Shown here one piece after another: positions 16,133-23,643 of a stretch of DNA of 64,000 bases. The first letter of the stretch is position 1. Each line of letters begins with the position of its first letter. The notes beneath the pieces are model-generated. The model saw only the letters and a program-made list of their open reading frames with translations. It did no database searches and was not told the origin of the DNA. Both the position numbers and the translations under genes were made by a program. The DNA lies in contig DAOSSA010000002.1 in the NCBI GenBank assembly GCA_035376985.1, positions 154,804 to 218,803 on the forward strand, in the 5' to 3' direction. The DNA comes from Brevifilum sp029548365 (lineage in GTDB: Bacteria > Chloroflexota > Anaerolineae > Anaerolineales > Anaerolineaceae).

Positions 16133-16945
16133 TTACCACATAAAGGCCACGCAGCGTACCCCCATAATTTGATCATCGAAGATCAATTCGCCGGCCCGCC
16201 CGGCCATCCCAACACAAACATGCAGCGGCAGCAGGTGCTCTTCACGCGGGTGGCAATAATGCGCATGGGGCGCTTGTTTCCATTTCACCAGGCGGGCTTT
16301 GCGTTCTTGCTGGTCGATATCGTCTGTGATGACGTCGATCAACCAATCCTGGAAGGCATTGTTGCGCGAGGCGATGATACCCGGATCGTGATGAAAAAAG
16401 GCGGACATGTTGTGGAAGGAAAAGCCCGACCCGATCACCAACAGTCTGTCAGCTTGCAGATCTCGCAGCGCTTCACCGATGGCAATGTGGGCATCCGGAG
16501 AAAGCCCCCATTGCAACGAGAGTTGCAACGCCGGGATGTCCGCCCGGGGATACATCAGGTTGAGCGGAATAAACAGGCCGTGATCAAAGCCGCGTTGATC
16601 GTCGATGTGGGCAGGAATCCCAGCGCCTTCCAGCGTTTTGCTGATCCGGGCTGCCAATTCGGGATGACCGCTGGCCGGGTAGTCGATCTGGTAGGCGGCA
16701 TCTGGAAAACCGTAATAGTCATAGAACATGGGCGGATTGGCGGCGCCCAGCAATGTTGGCAGCGCTTCTTCCCAGTGCGCGCTGATCACCAGGATTGCCT
16801 GAGGTCTCGGCAAGAGATCTGGCAGCTCGGTCATGAAGTCGATCATAGCCTGGTGCCCGGGGTCACCCAAAAGGGGCAGCGGACCGCCGCCATGGGAGAA
16901 ATATACGATACGAGCTTGGTTTGTTTGCATCATGTTTTTAATCAT
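16133..16945 (-). CDS. ygiD: LigB-type extradiol dioxygenase (4,5-DOPA dioxygenase, YgiD-like)
   Basis: The 270 residues match the DODA/YgiD family of mononuclear Zn or Fe proteins that cleave catechol rings. Metal-ligand and active-site candidates are His18 (FSHGGGPLPLL), His57 (SAHWEE), His122 (DHGLFIPL) and His237 (HPREEHLLPLH), plus His178 in GSGFSFHN. The C-terminus ...GVRCVAFMW is natural for the family. Two Met codons near the start (16945, 16930) are possible. It is a lone leftward gene converging on the MBL gene. In an anaerobe a ring-opening oxygenase is unexpected; many YgiD homologues have unknown physiological roles and may act only at traces of oxygen. Confidence 0.85.
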   Translation of the reverse strand: MIKNMMQTNQARIVYFSHGGGPLPLLGDPGHQAMIDFMTELPDLLPRPQAILVISAHWEEALPTLLGAANPPMFYDYYGFPDAAYQIDYPASGHPELAARISKTLEGAGIPAHIDDQRGFDHGLFIPLNLMYPRADIPALQLSLQWGLSPDAHIAIGEALRDLQADRLLVIGSGFSFHNMSAFFHHDPGIIASRNNAFQDWLIDVITDDIDQQERKARLVKWKQAPHAHYCHPREEHLLPLHVCVGMAGRAGELIFDDQIMGVRCVAFMW

Positions 16946-17068
16946 ACTCTATCGCAGGGAGACATTTGGTTTCGTGCTGACGATATTCCTGTAATCACCA
17001 ACTTTTGGTGTGCATGAGTGTTTTTCATATGGATGGTCATCCATGTTTTTGTTTGATGAAGGTATTGA

Positions 17069-17728
17069 TTAAGCGGTTTCTTTTCTGTCTTTTGAGTAAG
17101 CCAGGATCATCCCCAGTGCGATGGAGAGATAGGCAGCAACGATCACCCGCAAGTAATTGGGCAGCATAAAGACGATGGTATGGGCGGGAATCCAGAACAG
17201 CGGGATGGTTTTGCCAACAACGAAGGTGATAAACGTGTTCCAATCAATGGTCTGGACGAGATCATGAAATGATGGTTTTTTGTGGTGAAGCCTTTGTTCG
17301 ATATAGGCATCGCTGATCCTGTGAGCAGCCATGAACACGATGCCAAAGGTGAGGTTCATCAATGCGCTGGTTAGAAACGCGGGCAGGAGTGTTGACAAAA
17401 AACCTCTGGAAGGCGTGCCGGGTTGCAGTATTGCCGTCACGCCAGCAGAATAGAATGAAAACATAAAGGTTATCAGCGCACCGATCACGCCCCACACGAT
17501 AATCTTGAAAACGAACCCGACTGGCTTTTCCCAGGTGCGAGCAGCCAACCTCAGCGCCAATAATTCACCCATGCTCGCCAGGATGGCAAATTTGATGAAC
17601 CCCATTCCATAAGGGTGATTATTTGTTAATTGGATAAAAATTTGGCGGGTGTATGGGATGACCAGGAAAGCTGTGATCAGCAGTAAAACCAGTATCCACA
17701 GCAGGTCTGTAAGCAATGTACGTTTCAT
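17069..17728 (-). CDS. Small polytopic membrane protein, unknown function
   Basis: The 219 residues have about five or six hydrophobic segments. The C-terminal stretch, with PLFWIPAHTIVFMLP and LRVIVAAYLSIALG, recalls the Trp-Pro-Ala and Tyr-Arg pattern of the Mpv17/PMP22-like fold, but the resemblance is weak. I set the start at 17728 (MKRTLLTD) because GGAGGA at 17738-17743 is 9 nt upstream of it; a start at 17737 would leave no spacing. No partner gene is evident. The protein probably sits in the cytoplasmic membrane. Confidence 0.6.
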   Translation of the reverse strand: MKRTLLTDLLWILVLLLITAFLVIPYTRQIFIQLTNNHPYGMGFIKFAILASMGELLALRLAARTWEKPVGFVFKIIVWGVIGALITFMFSFYSAGVTAILQPGTPSRGFLSTLLPAFLTSALMNLTFGIVFMAAHRISDAYIEQRLHHKKPSFHDLVQTIDWNTFITFVVGKTIPLFWIPAHTIVFMLPNYLRVIVAAYLSIALGMILAYSKDRKETA

Positions 17729-18047
17729 TGTAGGCATTCCTCCGAAGTTATCCATGCAAAATGCTGACCCATTATCATCACTATCGAAAAAACCATATTG
17801 TACATTTGGATTTCACTCAAGATCTGTGATCCAACCCGGGTGAGACCCGGTTAATCTGAAAATTGCGCTGTTAACAGGGTTAAAGCCATTATGCATATTC
17901 ACCAGGGTAGCAATAGCAGCATCCATACGATAACCGGGCGGTTTAACTTCAACCGCCCCTCTTTGAGTACTTCTGGAGGTAGATGAAGGTCGGAGCCCAC
18001 ATGGTCCGCTTAAAATTTCAGAATTTGTCGCGCGCTTGCAGCTGAGA

Positions 18048-19652
18048 TTACTGGCAGATGCCGGGGTCAAAGTCGCGCTGGCAGACATCTTGCCGAAGAT
18101 ATAGCAGAGCGGTCTCATGAGCAAAGATCAGGTAATAACCTTCAATCGTGCCGTCTTTGGCATCCTGGTAGAACGCCTGGGAACGGGCAAAGGATTCCGG
18201 GTCGACACCAACGGCATTTGGATTGAGGTAGTCCCGGATGCGCTGCTGCAAGAGGAATAGAACGTCAAAATTGCGAGATTGGATAAAATCGTAATCCAGC
18301 AGCTCAAAGGAGGTTTCCGTTGCCCAATTGTCCTTTGGAGGCATGTACAGGCGGTAATCATAATAGGCAAAGACCGACTGACTTTCGAGGGGCTCAAGCT
18401 GTTTCATGGCAAGGTCATAAAAGATGACTTCGGCGCTGCTTTCTTTGCGGAGGGTGCGCTCGACCAGCATGCGGGTGGATTGAACGCCAAACAGGATTAA
18501 TTGGATAAGGAATAGAAACAGCAAGATCACTTTTACGACCTGGCAAAACGAAATATTTCTAAGATTGAGTTTGAATTTATCAGGAAGAATCGTGTGCCAA
18601 TTGGCAAAGAGCGGAATCGCTACCGGCAGCCAGTACTGGTATTTGAAATGGGAAAAGGTCACGACGGAAATCGTTAAGGGAATAAACCATGCCAGGATCA
18701 GGGCGTGCAGAAATCGGGTTTCTTTTTTGATGATGTTCCAGATGCTGATACCCAGTGTGGCGATCAGGAAAACCGCTTCCCCGTAGTACTGGTGCATGAG
18801 CGGCCAGGATGCCCTCAAACCCCGGTTGTAGATGATGCCATACCCCAATGCCAGCAACCCCGTTTGTTTGCGAAAGGTGTTGATATACAGCGTTCGATGA
18901 GATTTAAACAGCAAAAAAGGATTGGAGACGATGAAAGTTGCGAACATGATTCCAATGAATGCCGCGGACATGAGGATGGCTTTCTTCCAGGTGACATCCT
19001 TTTTTACCAGGCCCCAAATGATTGCTAAGGCGACAGCCAGGAAAAAATATGCACCGACCAGCTTTGTGGCGGTCAATATCCCGCAGAAAAAGGCAGCCAA
19101 AAGGAACCGCCAGCCAAGTTTGTGAGCGTCGGTGTACAGAAAAAACAGCACAATGACGGCGAGCAACAGGACGATCCCATCCGGGTGCCACCAGAATCCA
19201 TTGCGGATAATAGCAGGAACCAGGAATAAAAATAGATATAAGATGATCGATCGACCTGTTTTAAAACGGTCATGCATGTAAACCAGCAACAACAGCGCCA
19301 GAATCATCGGCAATACACTGATGACCTGCCGTAAAGCGAACATGAGCCACTGAATATTGTTGATCTGGTTCAACCATTGGAAAGGGAAGGTCACTAACGC
19401 TGATGAAGCAAAAAATGGAAAACCGTAGAAATAATATCCATAGAAAAGGAAATAATAGAGAAAATCTTTGACTGATTCTTTTGGGGCGACCATGCTTTTT
19501 ATAACCGGGATCATAACACCCTCATCCGGCTCAAACATCGAAACCATGGCGATGTTTTCAGAGGCTTTGGCGTTAGGGATAGCCAGGATGATGAAGGAGG
19601 CAATTGAGATGGCAACCAGTGAGATGCGAATCCAGTCGGGTTTCTTTTTCAT
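18048..19652 (-). CDS. GT-C-fold membrane glycosyltransferase (dolichyl-phosphate-mannose mannosyltransferase-like)
   Basis: The 534 residues have an N-terminal anchor, a first loop with the acidic MFEPDEGVMIPVI motif, and roughly ten more membrane segments followed by a soluble tail of about 130 residues. The Asp/Glu in the first extracytoplasmic loop and the multi-pass layout are the mark of GT-C enzymes that use polyprenyl-phosphate sugars to modify proteins or glycans outside the membrane. Family members range from 450 to 700 residues. The start ATG at 19652 gives a typical positively charged N-terminus (MKKK). No sugar-biosynthesis genes adjoin it, so the acceptor is unknown. Confidence 0.7.
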   Translation of the reverse strand: MKKKPDWIRISLVAISIASFIILAIPNAKASENIAMVSMFEPDEGVMIPVIKSMVAPKESVKDFLYYFLFYGYYFYGFPFFASSALVTFPFQWLNQINNIQWLMFALRQVISVLPMILALLLLVYMHDRFKTGRSIILYLFLFLVPAIIRNGFWWHPDGIVLLLAVIVLFFLYTDAHKLGWRFLLAAFFCGILTATKLVGAYFFLAVALAIIWGLVKKDVTWKKAILMSAAFIGIMFATFIVSNPFLLFKSHRTLYINTFRKQTGLLALGYGIIYNRGLRASWPLMHQYYGEAVFLIATLGISIWNIIKKETRFLHALILAWFIPLTISVVTFSHFKYQYWLPVAIPLFANWHTILPDKFKLNLRNISFCQVVKVILLFLFLIQLILFGVQSTRMLVERTLRKESSAEVIFYDLAMKQLEPLESQSVFAYYDYRLYMPPKDNWATETSFELLDYDFIQSRNFDVLFLLQQRIRDYLNPNAVGVDPESFARSQAFYQDAKDGTIEGYYLIFAHETALLYLRQDVCQRDFDPGICQ

Positions 19653-20032
19653 GGGTGAATTTTACCATGAATGCGGTTAATGCTCTGAGGGTGTGGCTGT
19701 GGCATCCATGTTGTGATACAGGATCTGGCTCCATCAAGAGAAGCTGTCTTCGATTTTGAGAAGCCTGTATTAACAGGTCCTTTTTAAGATGAAATTAAAG
19801 GGAGATCCGAATTCGGATTCGAAATTAACAACTCCTTGCGGTTTAAAAAAGGGAGGGTGGATAGAATTGCAGCAGGTTGTATTTGGGACTGCATTTCTCG
19901 ATATGGGTAACGAATCAAACCTGGATAGCGGTCATTTCATGTTAAAATAATTTCTTTACTAGGCCACAAATCTGCGGTGCGTGCAAAGCTGCGTATCATC
20001 ATATTATTAAAGAGAACCACACGAAAGCGATC
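19653..20032. other. 380-bp intergenic region between divergent genes
   Basis: No ORF here looks real. It holds a 14-bp perfect palindrome ATCCGAATTCGGAT at 19805-19818 and the extended -10 promoter of the rightward gene near 19940. The rest shows nothing I recognise. Confidence 0.5.
19933..19948 (+). promoter_or_regulatory. Extended -10 promoter element for the APH-type kinase gene
   Basis: The 16-mer CATTTCATGTTAAAAT contains TGTTAAAAT (TG-N-TAAAAT), an extended -10. No good -35 is visible. The identical 16-mer occurs upstream of comM at 21176-21191. A start near 19955 would leave a leader of about 78 nt before the ATG at 20033. Confidence 0.45.
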
Positions 20033-21049
20033 ATGGAGAAAACAATTCGAGACTTATTCAAGCAGGACATTTTGGAGGCTGCCCTTAATCGGTATTGCAT
20101 CCCGCTGACGGATGCGAAAATTCTTGATGGATTTGAAAGTTTTATCTTCAACGTACGGCGAGACGATTGCGATTTCATCCTGCGCATCGGGCACAGTTCC
20201 AGGCGAAACCCGGACCTGATCCAGGGTGAGGTGGAGTTTGTCACTCACCTGCGCGGGGCCGGGCTCTCAGTGCCTCAAGTGTTGCCTTCAGCCAATCAAC
20301 TGCTGGTCGAGTCGATCGAGGCTCAGGATGGTTCGAGCTTCCTGGCCACGCTGTTTGAAAAAGCGCCCGGACATCATCCCGCTGGTGAGGACTGGACACC
20401 AGCTTTGGCTCAATCGATGGGGCAGTTCATGGGCAAGCTGCACAGGTTAAGCAAGGAATTTAGCCCCAGTTTGCCGCGTTTTAAACGGTTTTCTATTGCT
20501 GAAGATTTTGTTGAAGTGGAGCATATCGGCTTAAGTGTTCTTCATGCTCACGATGGGCCGGTGCTCCAGGCTTACCGGGACACGGTCGCAGCTATCCAGC
20601 AGTTGCCGCAGGATCATGAGAGTTATGGCCTGTGCCATGCTGATTTCCATGGGGGGAATTTCTTTATCACCGATGATGGCGTCATCACGCTATTTGACTT
20701 TGATGACTGCCAGTACGCCTGGTTTGTCTACGATATCGCTATGGCTTTGTTCTATGTGATTTCACATGACTGCACCCATGAGATTGAGCTGGAAAAGGCG
20801 AGGACTTTTTTGTCTGGTTTCTGGTCGGGATACCTTGTGGAAAACGAACTGGCGCCCTCATGGCTGGAACACATCCCACTTTTCCTGCGTTTGCGCGAAA
20901 TTGACCTGTATTTTTTGATCCACAGGAGCATGGACATGACTAAGTTAGATCGCTGGTGTGCCAGCTTCATGGACAGACGGCGCGAGAAGATCATCACAGC
21001 CGCGCCTTATTGCGACCTGGATTACGCATCAATAGCCAATTGTGGTTAA
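20033..21049 (+). CDS. APH/choline-kinase-like phosphotransferase
   Basis: The 338 residues show the aminoglycoside phosphotransferase/kinase fold: an N-lobe with FIFNVRRDDCDFILRIG (beta3 Arg/Lys region) and the C-lobe catalytic loop CHADFHGGNFF (HxDxxxxN), followed by the metal-binding LFDFDD. Families with this signature phosphorylate small molecules such as homoserine, choline, fructosamine or antibiotics; the substrate here is not clear. The gene stands alone, with its own extended -10 upstream and comM's promoter downstream. An antibiotic-resistance role is not supported by context. Confidence 0.75.
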   Translation: MEKTIRDLFKQDILEAALNRYCIPLTDAKILDGFESFIFNVRRDDCDFILRIGHSSRRNPDLIQGEVEFVTHLRGAGLSVPQVLPSANQLLVESIEAQDGSSFLATLFEKAPGHHPAGEDWTPALAQSMGQFMGKLHRLSKEFSPSLPRFKRFSIAEDFVEVEHIGLSVLHAHDGPVLQAYRDTVAAIQQLPQDHESYGLCHADFHGGNFFITDDGVITLFDFDDCQYAWFVYDIAMALFYVISHDCTHEIELEKARTFLSGFWSGYLVENELAPSWLEHIPLFLRLREIDLYFLIHRSMDMTKLDRWCASFMDRRREKIITAAPYCDLDYASIANCG

Positions 21050-21175
21050 GCTTGCGCGCTTATTACGAGTTTGCGTGATAAATATTGTCAATCATTTGGA
21101 AAACTGGTGAAAAACGATGACTGGATTGCGCGTGTTTATCGCTGTCGTCGCTGTGATCACTTTTCAGATACTGAG

Positions 21176-21191
21176 CATTTCATGTTAAAAT
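21176..21191 (+). promoter_or_regulatory. Extended -10 promoter element for comM
   Basis: The same 16-mer as at 19933 (CATTTCATGTTAAAAT) provides TG-T-TAAAAT. Transcription would begin near 21198, about 29 nt before the comM ATG. The -35 region is poor. Confidence 0.45.
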
Positions 21192-21226
21192 TGACCTATT
21201 GATTGGATCACAGAACTGGGGTGTTT

Positions 21227-22747
21227 ATGCTGGCACGTGTGTATTCATGCGCAGTAATCGGCCTGGACGGCGTTGTCGTTGAAGTCGAAGTCGACACCGG
21301 CGGCGGGCTACCAAAAATGGTAATCGTTGGCTTGCCGGATACAGCTGTACAGGAAAGCCGCGAGCGGGTGCAGTCGGCGGTGAAGAATGCCGGGTTTTAC
21401 TATCCGCGCCGGCGGGTAACAGTCAACCTGGCGCCGGCATCGGTGCGTAAGGAGGGGCCGGCTTACGACTTGCCGATTGCGATAGGAGTGTTGATTGCCA
21501 CCAATCAGCTCGATCCGCAGACTGTAGAAAACACGCTCATCATCGGTGAGCTTTCTTTAGATGGGGGAGTGCGCCATGTCAAGGGCGTGCTGCCGATGGC
21601 CGCCCTGGCCAGGCAGGCAGGATACCGCACCGTGGTGGTTCCCGAAGTGGACGCCCCGGAGGCAGCATTGATCCCGGGTATCACCGTGATTCCCGCGCCA
21701 ACACTCAACGCCCTGTATGACCATTTGAGGGGTGGTGCGCCGCTTTCTCCTGCTGTTCCGCCAGAACATGACCCCGAAGAGATTTTGGTTGATACCGACT
21801 TCAGCGAGATCAAAGGGCAGGAGCATGTCAAACGTGCGTTGGAGGTGGCAGCCGCGGGCGGGCATAACCTGCTGATGATCGGCCCGCCCGGCTCGGGAAA
21901 GACGCTGATGGCGCGGGCGCTTCCGTCGATTTTGCCGGCAATGACGATCGATGAGGAGCTGGATGTAACCCGTATTTACAGTGTGGCGGATATGCTGCCT
22001 TCAGATGTGCCATTGATCCGCGCGCGTCCCTTCCGTGCGCCACACCACACCATCAGCCATGCCGGGCTGGTGGGTGGGGGTAACTGGCCGCACCCGGGCG
22101 AGATCAGCCTGGCGCATCGCGGCGTGCTGTTCCTGGATGAGCTGCCAGAGTTCAGCTCGAAGGTGCTGGAAGTGCTGCGCCAGCCGCTGGAGGACAAAGT
22201 GGTGACGATCAGCCGCGCCCAGGGCTCGCTGACTTTTCCGGCTAATTTTCAGTTAGCTGCGGCGATGAATCCCTGCCCGTGTGGCTACTTTGGCGACCCG
22301 ACCCGGCCGTGCACCTGCTCATCGATGACGGTGACGCGCTATCAAAAACGCATCTCCGGTCCGTTGATAGACCGCATCGACATCCACATGCAGGTGCCGC
22401 GCGTGGAATATGCCAAACTGCGTGATTTGAAAGCGGGAGAATCTTCTGCAGAAGTCCGTACGCGGGTGGAGGGAGCCCGTGAGCGGCAACGCGAGCGCTT
22501 TACGGGGATGTCAATAGCCAGTAATGCCGACATGTACCCGGGGCAAATTCGTAAGTATTGCGAGCTGGATGATGCCTGCCAGGCGCTGATGAAAACCGCC
22601 ATGCGCCAGTTGCAGCTCACCGCGCGAGCATATCACCGGGTGCTGAAGCTCAGCCGCACGATAGCGGATTTAGCGGGTTCAAAGGGAATCACCCAGGTGC
22701 ACCTGGCGGAAGCGCTGCAGTACCGCCCGAAGCTGGAGTTGATGTAG
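21227..22747 (+). CDS. comM: YifB/ComM-family AAA+ ATPase (Mg-chelatase-like)
   Basis: ComM is a hexameric helicase that drives branch migration during integration of transformed DNA. The 506 residues have the N-terminal S5-like ChlI domain (about 1-190), an AAA+ core with Walker A GPPGSGKT, Walker B VLFLDELPEF and the ARP-HH-type region, and the C-terminal Mg_chelatase_C segment. A Cys cluster PCPCGYFGDPTRPCTC lies in the sensor region, as usual. I set the start at ATG 21227, preceded by GGGG at 5 nt; a TTG at 21203 would add 8 residues. Its last 84 bp recur at 23484-23567 beyond the toxin-antitoxin genes. Confidence 0.9.
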   Translation: MLARVYSCAVIGLDGVVVEVEVDTGGGLPKMVIVGLPDTAVQESRERVQSAVKNAGFYYPRRRVTVNLAPASVRKEGPAYDLPIAIGVLIATNQLDPQTVENTLIIGELSLDGGVRHVKGVLPMAALARQAGYRTVVVPEVDAPEAALIPGITVIPAPTLNALYDHLRGGAPLSPAVPPEHDPEEILVDTDFSEIKGQEHVKRALEVAAAGGHNLLMIGPPGSGKTLMARALPSILPAMTIDEELDVTRIYSVADMLPSDVPLIRARPFRAPHHTISHAGLVGGGNWPHPGEISLAHRGVLFLDELPEFSSKVLEVLRQPLEDKVVTISRAQGSLTFPANFQLAAAMNPCPCGYFGDPTRPCTCSSMTVTRYQKRISGPLIDRIDIHMQVPRVEYAKLRDLKAGESSAEVRTRVEGARERQRERFTGMSIASNADMYPGQIRKYCELDDACQALMKTAMRQLQLTARAYHRVLKLSRTIADLAGSKGITQVHLAEALQYRPKLELM

Positions 22748-22750
22748 ATT

Positions 22751-22805
22751 TACCATAAATTGGTATTTGATAAACGCATAAATATTGTGTACAATTTATA
22801 CACAA
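22751..22805 (+). promoter_or_regulatory. Promoter and operator of the toxin-antitoxin operon
   Basis: TTGATA (22767-22772) and TACAAT (22790-22795) are 17 nt apart. The perfect inverted repeat TTGTGTA (22785-22791) / TACACAA (22799-22805) overlaps the -10, and TACCA (22751-22755) / TGGTA (22761-22765) lies just before the -35. Palindromes over the promoter are expected for autoregulation by a ribbon-helix-helix antitoxin. Confidence 0.6.
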
Positions 22806-22832
22806 AAAAGAAACGCAACTTTGAGGTGTCAA

Positions 22833-23066
22833 ATGGAACGGGTTCAGATTTTGCTTGATCCTGAGCAGAAACAAATATTAAAAAAAATTGCCAAACAAGA
22901 AAAGCGGAATTTTTCGGAGATTGTGAGAAACATGCTGGATGAGCAAATCAATAAACATCTCAGATCACAACTGGCTGCTGCTGCACAGGCATTACATGTT
23001 GATTATGAGACAGATAAAGAGTTGACTGCTTTTACTGCTGTGGATGGGGACGACTTCAATGCATAG
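22833..23066 (+). CDS. Ribbon-helix-helix antitoxin (MazE/CopG-like role)
   Basis: The 77 residues begin with a beta strand MERVQILLDPEQ and the RHH helices KQILKKIAKQEKRNFSEIVRNML, followed by a basic-to-acidic tail that would wrap the toxin. GAGGTG is 6 nt before the ATG at 22833; the longer frame from 22785 would start inside the operator. Its stop overlaps the toxin start by 8 nt. RHH antitoxins repress their own promoter, matching the palindromes at 22751-22805. Confidence 0.8.
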   Translation: MERVQILLDPEQKQILKKIAKQEKRNFSEIVRNMLDEQINKHLRSQLAAAAQALHVDYETDKELTAFTAVDGDDFNA

Positions 23067-23397
23067 GGGAGAAATTTGGTTAATCAACCTGGACCCCACC
23101 GTAGGCGCTGAAATCAAGAAATCACGGCCTGCTGTGATTATCAATGTGGATGAGGTTGGCGTGCTTCCCTTGCGGGTGATAGTTCCCATAACAACGTGGA
23201 AAGAGCGTTATTCACAGGCACCCTGGTTGGTTAAGCTCCATCCAACGGGACAAAATGGACTTGATCAGACCTCTGCAGCAGATGCGTTTCAGATCCGGCC
23301 CCTGTCTGTTGAGCGCTTTATTCACAGCCTTGGAAATGTTGACACGGAAACGCTTTCAACGATTCTTGAGGCTGTTAAAGTTGTTCTGGGTTTTTAA
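23059..23397 (+). CDS. MazF/PemK-family endoribonuclease toxin
   Basis: MazF toxins cleave mRNA in a sequence-specific way. The 112 residues start MHRGEIWLINLDPTVG (family form RGEIWxVDLxPxxG), continue with KKSRPAVIINVD and VIVPITTW, and end with an amphipathic helix. The conserved Arg in SRPAV and the Thr in VPITTW are the usual active-site positions. The start ATG 23059 overlaps the antitoxin stop at 23064-23066. The pair sits between two copies of the comM 3' end, so it probably arrived by transfer. Confidence 0.85.
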   Translation: MHRGEIWLINLDPTVGAEIKKSRPAVIINVDEVGVLPLRVIVPITTWKERYSQAPWLVKLHPTGQNGLDQTSAADAFQIRPLSVERFIHSLGNVDTETLSTILEAVKVVLGF

Positions 23398-23483
23398 AAT
23401 AAACGTAATTGTGTAGTCCTATGATTGACCATCGGCGACCACCGACGGTCATTTCAAGACGCAGCTGTGGACGGAGCCAGAGG

Positions 23484-23567
23484 ATTGCGGATCTGGCGGG
23501 TTCAGAGGGAATCACCCAGGTGCATTTGGCGCAGGGGCTGCAGTACCGCCCGAAGCTGGAGTTGATG
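23484..23567 (+). pseudogene. Duplicate of the comM 3' end
   Basis: These 84 bp match comM 22661-22744 at 75 of 84 positions. The same reading frame gives IADLAGSEGITQVHLAQGLQ against IADLAGSKGITQVHLAEALQ in comM. Five of the nine differences are silent, so the copies diverged under selection, most likely as alleles of different strains. The upstream part of comM is absent. It marks the right edge of the inserted toxin-antitoxin segment. Confidence 0.8.
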
Positions 23568-23643
23568 CAACTCTGCCTATTATTCCAATGGAGACCTATC
23601 GGCCAAGCCCCTCGCACAGTCAGGAGACTGTCTTCGGCTTCCC

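Noticed and set aside
16109..17017. Rightward 302-codon open frame opposite the dioxygenase
   Set aside because: The opposite strand has complete dioxygenase metal motifs; this one has none.
20033..21049. Aminoglycoside-resistance gene
   Set aside because: The APH fold is shared by many small-molecule kinases, and no mobile-element or resistance context surrounds it.
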